The notes under the pieces: generated by a model | What the model was told of the DNA's origin: nothing | Seen by the model: the letters and a program-made list of their open reading frames with translations, nothing else | Databases searched by the model: none | Shown: positions 58,550 to 64,000 of the stretch, in pieces | Position numbering within the stretch: position 1 is the first letter of the stretch | How the letters are laid out: every line of letters starts with the position of its first letter | Translations under genes and position numbers: made by a program | DNA from: Arthrobacter sp. FW305-BF8 | GTDB taxonomy: Bacteria > Actinomycetota > Actinomycetes > Actinomycetales > Micrococcaceae | Direction: 5' to 3' | DNA: 64,000 bases | Assembly (NCBI RefSeq): GCF_021789315.1 | Contig: NZ_CP084561.1 | Location: forward strand, 2,294,001 to 2,358,000

Positions 58550-59962
58550 TTAGGCATCGATCACCATATCGGTCCGCGCGGTGGAGCAGCAGGGCAGGAA
58601 CTTGCCGGCATCGATTTCCCGTGCTCGGATCCCGCCCTGGTGGTTCATCTCGACTTCCCCGGAAAGCTTGACGATCTTGCAGGAGCCGCACATCCCTTCC
58701 TTGCAGTTCGCGCCGATCCTGACGCCTGAACGTTGGGCTACCCCGAGGATGTGTTCGTCGGGGTCGATGCGTACATTGATGCCGGTGCGCACGAAGGACA
58801 GGGTGAGGCTTCCCGTTCCGACCGTGTCGAAGCTCGAGGCATCAGGGGACACGGTCTCCGGCCCCACGTTCGAACTTCCGTCGGGGGCTTCGGAATAGGG
58901 CGCCGTGTCCATGAGTTCCAGCGGCAGCCCCGTGGCCTTCAGGGGTCCCTCGGCGTTGTAGCCGGGTTCGTAGAGCCCGAACGCTGTGGGCTGGCTTTCA
59001 TAATAGTCCTCGGCGGAATCTGCGATTTCCTCGGCGATTTCCTCGGCAATGTCCTCTGCAAGCGCGATCTCCGCCTGGTATTCAAGGAGCGTCTGGCGAT
59101 CTCCCGAGAAGAATTCCATGTTGATGGAGGTGTCGTCGACGCCGACCTTCCCCAGTAGCTCGGTGGCGGTGTTCAGGTAACCCTCGGGGCCGCAGGCATA
59201 GACCTGGCGGCCATTGGCATCGGGGGCAACCTCGTCGAGCATGGCCGCCGTCAGCCTTCCGCTGAGCCATTCCCACCCTTCGGGTTTGCTGCGGTCACCC
59301 AGCGCGTAGAAGACCTTGACTCGCGAGTCCACGGAGGCGATGTAGGCAAGCTCCTGGTGGAAGGCATATCCTCCGGCCTCCGCTCCGTGGTAGAGCACCA
59401 CGACATCGGCCTGTCCGGGCAGGGAGTGGATGGTCCGCACCATCGACATGATGGGGGTGATTCCTGCGCCGGCGGCCAGCAAGAGGTACCGTGCCCGGCG
59501 GTCGGCGTCAGGCAGGTGGAACGCCCCGACCGGTCCGAGCATCTCGAGGACGGTGCCGGGTTTGACGTTCTCGTGCACCCAGGGTGAGACGAGTCCAGTG
59601 GGGTCGCGTTTGACTGTGATGTTGAAGGTCCACGGCTGGGTGGGCGAACTGGACAGCGAGTAGCTGCGGTCCACCGGATCCTGGTCCTCGCCGTTTACGG
59701 GAAAGGCGACGTTCACGTACTGGCCCGCACGGAACGCCAGGGGCGCACCGTCGCAGCGGCGGAACACGAAGGTCATCATGCCGCCCGCCTCGGGAACGAC
59801 CTCGACGCATTCCGCCGTGAACTCCTGCGGATGCCAGGGGCCCAATGCGTGGGCAGCGCGGGCGGGTCCCTCGGTGCTGCCCATCACCCTGTTCCACGGC
59901 ATCTCAAGGCCGCGGATGCGCTGTGGTTCCTGGATTGCCGTGTCGGGGCGGAGTTCAATCAT
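58550..59962 (-). CDS. Hybrid NAD(P)H:ferredoxin reductase, glycine-betaine monooxygenase reductase-like (GbcB type)
   Basis: A 470-residue electron-transfer flavoprotein. An FAD domain (YVNVAFPVNGEDQDPVDRSY, SYSLSSSP) is followed by an NAD(P) domain (LLLAAGAGITPIMSMVRTIH; YACGPEGYLNTATELL) and a C-terminal plant-type [2Fe-2S] ferredoxin (GANCKEGMCGSCKIVKLSGE with the fourth Cys in LPCCS). A ~100-residue linker before the ferredoxin is unusually acidic and repetitive (EDIAEEIAEEIADSAED). It passes electrons from NAD(P)H to the Rieske oxygenase encoded upstream, whose stop overlaps this ATG (59959-59962). Confidence 0.9.
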   Translation of the reverse strand: MIELRPDTAIQEPQRIRGLEMPWNRVMGSTEGPARAAHALGPWHPQEFTAECVEVVPEAGGMMTFVFRRCDGAPLAFRAGQYVNVAFPVNGEDQDPVDRSYSLSSSPTQPWTFNITVKRDPTGLVSPWVHENVKPGTVLEMLGPVGAFHLPDADRRARYLLLAAGAGITPIMSMVRTIHSLPGQADVVVLYHGAEAGGYAFHQELAYIASVDSRVKVFYALGDRSKPEGWEWLSGRLTAAMLDEVAPDANGRQVYACGPEGYLNTATELLGKVGVDDTSINMEFFSGDRQTLLEYQAEIALAEDIAEEIAEEIADSAEDYYESQPTAFGLYEPGYNAEGPLKATGLPLELMDTAPYSEAPDGSSNVGPETVSPDASSFDTVGTGSLTLSFVRTGINVRIDPDEHILGVAQRSGVRIGANCKEGMCGSCKIVKLSGEVEMNHQGGIRAREIDAGKFLPCCSTARTDMVIDA

Positions 59963-61263
59963 GCCAAGTGCTCCTGCACACGCTGTACGTACCAGTTGAT
60001 GAACGCCTCGACCTGGTATTCGCTCTTCATGTAGGGGCCGGGCTCGTAGGCGGGGCTGCTGGCGCCCTTCTGGCACAGCTCCACGAACGCCTTGTCCTGC
60101 AGATTTGTCTGCTTCCAGGTGTAGGTGAGTTTCTCCAGATCGTAATCCACGCCTTCCACGGCGTCGTCAGCCACCAGCCAAGTGGTGCGTACCAGTGTCT
60201 GGTGTTCGTTGACGGGGAAGACGGCGAACGTGATGACGTGGTCCCCGAGGAAATGGAACCAGCTGTTGGGCTGCAGGTGCATCGAGCAGCGGCCAAGGCG
60301 GAAGTCCCGCAAGTCACCGAGCAGCTTCTTGGAGAGCCTGCGCCCATCGGCCGAGAACGATTCGCCCTCACCGTCAAGCGATTCCCGTGAGATGCGGATT
60401 CCAGCTATGCGCGTGTCGAGCTCCTCGACGACCTCATAGGGAAGGCCATAGCGCCTGCAACGCTCCTCGAGCGATGACTGCGCTTCCTTGTTACGGTCCC
60501 ACACTTCCTCGAGATGGGCCGGGACCAGGCCCTCCGTCAGGCCCCAGGTGGGAAAGAGGGAGCACGCGAGCTCCGGGTGGCCGTCGCAGTGGTAGCACTC
60601 ACGGTTGTTCTCCATGACGAGCTTCCAGTTGCCCTCCTCGATGATGTTCTGCTGGTAGGCGATTTTCGTCTTCGACAGATCGTGGGGCGCGAGGTAAGGC
60701 TCGAATATCTTTCCGGTTTCGTCGAAATCCGCCGGCGGTTCGTCCCCAATGCAGACGAAGATGAGTCCGGCGAACACGCGGCTGTGGGCGCGCTTGAGGC
60801 CGAAGCAGCCCTTGTCGAACTTCGTTTCCCCCGGTGCCGAGGCATGGATCAAATCTCCGTTGGGGGAGTAGGTCCAGGAGTGATAGCCGCATACAAGATT
60901 TCCCGTTGACCCCGCGGGTTCCGTCAGGACGCGGGCGCCGCGGTGGCGGCACACATTGTGCAGGACGTTAACGCCGCCGTCGTCGTTGCGCAGAACGATC
61001 AAGGAGTAGGGTCCGTAGTCGACGGTGACGTAGTCGCCCGGCTCCGGGAGCTCGGCGATGCTGGCAGCAAAGATCCAGTGCTTGCCAAAAATTGCCTGCA
61101 TGTCGATGTTGAAAATCGTCGCATCAGCGTAGAAGGGGGCATCGAGGGAATATCCCGCGCGCCGGAGATCGAACAACTCGGTGATTTCCGCCAGCTGCTC
61201 GGCAGGCAACGATGAAGCGAGTTTTCCGCGCGAATTGAGGGGCAAGTTCACTGGAACAGACAT
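59959..61263 (-). CDS. Rieske non-heme iron monooxygenase alpha subunit, glycine-betaine demethylase-like (GbcA type)
   Basis: A 434-residue oxygenase. The N-terminal Rieske domain has CRHRGARVL and CGYHSWTY (Cys-His pairs). The catalytic domain has the mononuclear-iron His region NRECYHCDGHPELACS. Start MSVPVNLPLNSRGKLASSLP follows GGGAGGAAAC; an in-frame start at 61311 lies before the ribosome-binding site and is rejected. Together with the overlapping reductase it forms a two-component system that N-demethylates a quaternary amine such as glycine betaine, stachydrine or carnitine. The exact substrate is not determinable. Confidence 0.9.
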   Translation of the reverse strand: MSVPVNLPLNSRGKLASSLPAEQLAEITELFDLRRAGYSLDAPFYADATIFNIDMQAIFGKHWIFAASIAELPEPGDYVTVDYGPYSLIVLRNDDGGVNVLHNVCRHRGARVLTEPAGSTGNLVCGYHSWTYSPNGDLIHASAPGETKFDKGCFGLKRAHSRVFAGLIFVCIGDEPPADFDETGKIFEPYLAPHDLSKTKIAYQQNIIEEGNWKLVMENNRECYHCDGHPELACSLFPTWGLTEGLVPAHLEEVWDRNKEAQSSLEERCRRYGLPYEVVEELDTRIAGIRISRESLDGEGESFSADGRRLSKKLLGDLRDFRLGRCSMHLQPNSWFHFLGDHVITFAVFPVNEHQTLVRTTWLVADDAVEGVDYDLEKLTYTWKQTNLQDKAFVELCQKGASSPAYEPGPYMKSEYQVEAFINWYVQRVQEHLA

Positions 61264-61398
61264 GGGTTTCCTCCCGGGGGGCCTGGGTAGCGTGCGATTC
61301 GTGGGGACCACGGGTGGGCAGCTGGCGTTGTCGAAGCGTTTCTAGTTACGAGGTTAAGGAGGATGGACCTGCAACAAAAGCGCAAGATTTAGGAGATA

Positions 61399-62349
61399 AT
61401 GGTGCACAATGGGTGCATGATTGATCCACGGCTAATAACACTTCGGGTGTTTGCCCGGTGCGGCACCGTTGGCGCAACCGCGGAGCTCACGGGTTATTCT
61501 CCCTCTGCCGTCTCCGCACAATTGCGGGAGCTCCAGCGCGTGCTTGGAATGCAACTGCTGACGAAGGACGGCCGGGGCGTGCGACTTACTGCCACGGGCC
61601 GCTTTCTCGTGGCGGGCTCGGACACCCTGATTGCGGAATGGGAGAGCCTGCGCGCCGCGGCTATGGAGGCCGGCGACCAGGTCCAGTCCCGTTTTGGGCT
61701 CGGTGGATTCTCCACGGCGGCCGCCCAATTGCTTGCGCCGCTGGCCGCCACGCTGCGCTCGACACGCCCCCTACTGGAGGTTCACGTACTCGAGGCCAAC
61801 CCGGCCCGCTGCTTCGACTTGTTGGTCGCCGAGCGAATCGACCTCGCGGTTGTCGTCGCGATGCAGTCCGACACCTATGGTGAGGACGATCCGCGCTTCG
61901 AGCAGACCGTTCTGCTCGACGATCCCTTGGACGTGATCATTCCCTCCAACCATCCACTGGCATCGCGGGAGACGGTGACGCTCGAAGAGCTGGCGTCGGA
62001 ACCCTGGATCACCGAGGCGACCGGTTCCACCTACCATGCCCTATTCACCGCGGCGTTCACGGCAGTCGGGGTGACGCCGCGGATTGCCCATGAGGCCGTT
62101 GAATGGGAAACCCAGATCGCCTTCGTTGGTGCGGGGCTGGGCGTGGGCCTGCTGCCGCGGCTGGCGCCCCTGCGTAGTGCCGAAAACGTGGTTCGACTGC
62201 GCATTACTGGCAATGGGAAGCCCGCGCGCCGTATAGTCGCCGCGGTGCGCAGGGGCAGCATCGCATCGCCCCTGATCCAGGAGTCGCTCGGCATCCTGCA
62301 GGTCAGGGCCAGTCATATCCTCGCCGCCAGACCCGAAGACGATCTCTGA
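61399..62349 (+). CDS. LysR-family transcriptional regulator
   Basis: A 316-residue regulator with winged helix LRVFARCGTVGATAELTGYS then PSAVSAQLRELQRVLGMQLL, and a type 2 periplasmic-binding effector domain (GVGLLPRLAPLRSAENV). AGGAG at 61391-61395 fits a start at ATG 61399 or GTG 61402; the ATG at 61417 is too far from it. It is divergent from the Rieske operon across about 135 bp, the classic LysR arrangement, and probably activates it in response to its substrate. Confidence 0.92.
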   Translation: MVHNGCMIDPRLITLRVFARCGTVGATAELTGYSPSAVSAQLRELQRVLGMQLLTKDGRGVRLTATGRFLVAGSDTLIAEWESLRAAAMEAGDQVQSRFGLGGFSTAAAQLLAPLAATLRSTRPLLEVHVLEANPARCFDLLVAERIDLAVVVAMQSDTYGEDDPRFEQTVLLDDPLDVIIPSNHPLASRETVTLEELASEPWITEATGSTYHALFTAAFTAVGVTPRIAHEAVEWETQIAFVGAGLGVGLLPRLAPLRSAENVVRLRITGNGKPARRIVAAVRRGSIASPLIQESLGILQVRASHILAARPEDDL

Positions 62350-62543
62350 AATCGCATGGCGCGATTCGTTGCCGACGGGCCAGCAGGTCCAGAAGGTGGC
62401 GACACGTCCGCGCGGCCGCCCTTCTTCGCCGCGCTAAACGGGCCGCCCACCTAGTAGACAACCGCAGGACCCGGAATAGGTGTATTGCAGAGCCTGGCAC
62501 CCGATGGTACAACGGAGTCAGCGCCGACTAGGTTGGCGGCGCT
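62350..62543. other. Short intergenic stretch
   Basis: No gene or strong hairpin recognised; probably contains the promoter for the sensor kinase transcript. Confidence 0.4.
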
Positions 62544-62744
62544 ATGTCTTTGCAACCCGGGCTCAGGAAAAGTACCCGCGAAAAACACGGAGTTGGCCTG
62601 CTCCCTCCGTTATCTCAACTAGCCATATGCCTTCTCTTAGCGGTCCTCTTTGAGGGAATCTCAGCAGGGAGATTGGCGGAGGCCATGGATCTGGTCTTCA
62701 CCGTAATGCATCCACCCTTAGGCCAGGTTCGAGGGGAGGTGTAA
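62544..62744 (+). CDS. Possible small membrane peptide upstream of the sensor kinase
   Basis: A 66-residue frame with one hydrophobic segment (LSQLAICLLLAVLFEGISAG). Its TAA overlaps the kinase ATG (TAATG, 62742-62746), which suggests translational coupling. It is unlike any family I know, and the start has no strong ribosome-binding site. Confidence 0.35.
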   Translation: MSLQPGLRKSTREKHGVGLLPPLSQLAICLLLAVLFEGISAGRLAEAMDLVFTVMHPPLGQVRGEV

Positions 62745-64000
62745 TGACTCCACGCCAGCTCATTTGTGTGTTGGGGGTAACCGCAGGCGTCCTTGTCCTT
62801 GTCCTGGCTTCTGTTGACTGGTCGCCCACGGCACTTCAAGATCCCGCACGAACCATAGGCCTGAATGCCCAAGGCGTGGTTCGATGGGGCGAGCACCCGA
62901 ACCGGGCACCGTTCTCAGCTCTTGAGTTGACGTTGTTTATAGGCGTGGGGCTTGCTTTCGTGGTGGCCGGAATCACCGCCTGGCATAGCCGGCCGGCGCG
63001 GAACCCGGGCGTCCTGTTGTGCGCTGCGGGCTGGCTGTGGCTGGCGGCGGGTATACGTCGCTCCAGTGACCCTCTGGCTTTCACGCTCGGGGTGACACTC
63101 ACGCTCATGTATCAGCCGCCTTTGCTGCATCTGGCGCTCAGCTTTCCCTTGGGAGTGCTGCGCACCAGGGCCGAGAAGGCTGCGGTCGGTTTCTTCTTCG
63201 GTTCCTGGCTGGTGGCCTCCGTTCTGGGCTGGGCGTTCTTTGACCCGCGATTGCACGTTGCGGAGGGGGAGTCCACCTCCCGGAACCTGCTGCTTCTATG
63301 GGACAGCGCGGAGATCATGACCACTCTTGGTAATGCGATCCGCACGTTCCAGATCGCGGTGGGAGTCGCGATCGTGGTGATTCTCGTCGGCCGGTGGCGC
63401 ACAGGGACGAAAGCATACAGGTCGTCATTCTTGCCGCTTTGGCTTGCGGTCATCGTAAAGACGGCGGCCACCGTCTGGGTGTCGCTGGCTGTAATCCAGC
63501 TGTCAGGGTCTTTGTCCATCGAGGCGCTACTCTGGCAGTATCCGGCAACGGCAATTGTGCCGCTCTCAGTTCTGTTGGGGCTTTGGCGCTACAGGTTTGC
63601 GCGGGGCACCCTGGGCGATCTGATGGTGGAAGTCGGCTCCGCCCCGATGAGTGACAGGCTGGTGGCGGCGCTACGCCGGTCCGTTCACGATCCAACCCTC
63701 ACACTGCTCCGTTGGTTACCGGACAAGGCGTCCTTTGTCGACACCGCGGGAATCCCCCAGCCGTTGCCGGACGGTTCAACTGGGCGCGCCTCCATGGTGT
63801 TGGAGCGTCACGGGACACCGGTAGGGGCATTGGTTTTTGACGGCGCCCTCCAAGACCAGCCGCAATTGCTTGCCGCTGTGCGTAGCGCAACTTCCTTGGC
63901 ACTTGAAAACCAGCAGATGGAACAACAGCTCAGGGAGCAGCTCGTTGAGGTCCGCCGGTCCCGGGAGCGGATCGTCACGGCAGGAGACTCCCGGCGTCGT
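62744..64000 (+). CDS. Membrane sensor histidine kinase, NarL-type (3' partial)
   Basis: An uninterrupted frame of 419 codons from ATG 62744 runs off the end of the window. GGGGAGG lies 4 bp before the start. The product begins MTPRQLICVLGVTAGVLVLV and has about seven transmembrane helices over residues 5-290 (LTLFIGVGLAFVVAGITAW, AAVGFFFGSWLVASVLGWAF, IAVGVAIVVILVG). A cytoplasmic GAF-like region follows, then a coiled coil LREQLVEVRRSRERIVTAGD. In HisKA_3 kinases this is followed at once by the ERDLHDGAQ histidine box; the window ends just before it. A cognate LuxR-type response regulator should lie outside the window. Confidence 0.8.
   Translation, partial: MTPRQLICVLGVTAGVLVLVLASVDWSPTALQDPARTIGLNAQGVVRWGEHPNRAPFSALELTLFIGVGLAFVVAGITAWHSRPARNPGVLLCAAGWLWLAAGIRRSSDPLAFTLGVTLTLMYQPPLLHLALSFPLGVLRTRAEKAAVGFFFGSWLVASVLGWAFFDPRLHVAEGESTSRNLLLLWDSAEIMTTLGNAIRTFQIAVGVAIVVILVGRWRTGTKAYRSSFLPLWLAVIVKTAATVWVSLAVIQLSGSLSIEALLWQYPATAIVPLSVLLGLWRYRFARGTLGDLMVEVGSAPMSDRLVAALRRSVHDPTLTLLRWLPDKASFVDTAGIPQPLPDGSTGRASMVLERHGTPVGALVFDGALQDQPQLLAAVRSATSLALENQQMEQQLREQLVEVRRSRERIVTAGDSRRR

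Noticed and set aside
1..64000. rRNA or complete tRNA genes
   Set aside because: None recognised; the only tRNA-like sequence is the 3' fragment at 2713-2735.

Overview
The window is high-GC DNA whose gene content (DUF3090, DUF4193 and DUF6226 family genes, MHS and AAHS transporters, a PaaX regulator, a BTAD/SARP regulator) fits an actinobacterium, most likely a soil Micrococcaceae such as Arthrobacter, Paenarthrobacter or Pseudarthrobacter. The genus is an inference. The region is accessory in character: four identifiable insertion sequences (two IS21, one intact IS256, one decayed IS256 carrying a nested IS30), two further transposase fragments, and many frameshifted genes, interleaved with blocks of intact catabolic and regulatory genes.

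Layout. 1-2.3 kb: FadR-type GntR regulator (5' end outside the window) and an MHS transporter whose promoter carries a FadR-like operator. 2.3-8.3 kb: two IS21 elements with target duplications. 8.5-12.3 kb: a TetR regulator divergent from an SDR, a quinone-oxidoreductase-like enzyme and an alpha/beta hydrolase. 12.3-17.5 kb: decayed IS256 with nested IS30, an LRR protein, an integrase remnant, a DUF5655-like protein and an intact IS256. 17.9-24.6 kb: Bcr/CflA efflux pump, a convergent response regulator/histidine kinase pair and a secreted Ig-like-domain protein. 24.6-28.3 kb: a decayed stretch with TetR, small proteins, and DUF4193, istB and MarR pseudogenes.

28.4-46.6 kb is a large and almost entirely intact aromatic catabolic island. 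It holds a cyclase-family (isatin hydrolase-like) hydrolase, an MHS transporter, a thiolase-like/DUF35/acyl-CoA ligase operon, a LysR regulator, a ThDP-dependent decarboxylase-like enzyme with a PaaX regulator, and RidA. These are followed by a seven-gene operon: FAH, cupin, TesB thioesterase, aryl-CoA ligase, a fused flavin monooxygenase/old-yellow-enzyme protein of the 2-aminobenzoyl-CoA (or salicylyl-CoA) type, an AAHS permease and a hot-dog thioesterase. My working model is isatin -> isatinate -> anthranilate -> anthraniloyl-CoA -> dearomatised CoA ester. Two promoters in the island share the 15-mer TGACGATCGTAAAAA, a candidate operator for the PaaX or LysR protein.

46.6-57.8 kb: a decayed dehydrogenase and an IS256 scrap, then a 1338-residue TIR-STAND-WD40 protein (a candidate NAD-consuming immune or cell-death sensor) behind a small secreted protein. 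A pseudogene field follows (DUF6226, a membrane protein, an O-antigen ligase) with a BTAD regulator and a DUF3090 gene. 58.5-62.3 kb: a two-gene Rieske monooxygenase system of the glycine-betaine demethylase (GbcAB) type divergent from a LysR regulator. 62.7-64.0 kb: the 5' part of a membrane sensor kinase that the window cuts just before its histidine box.
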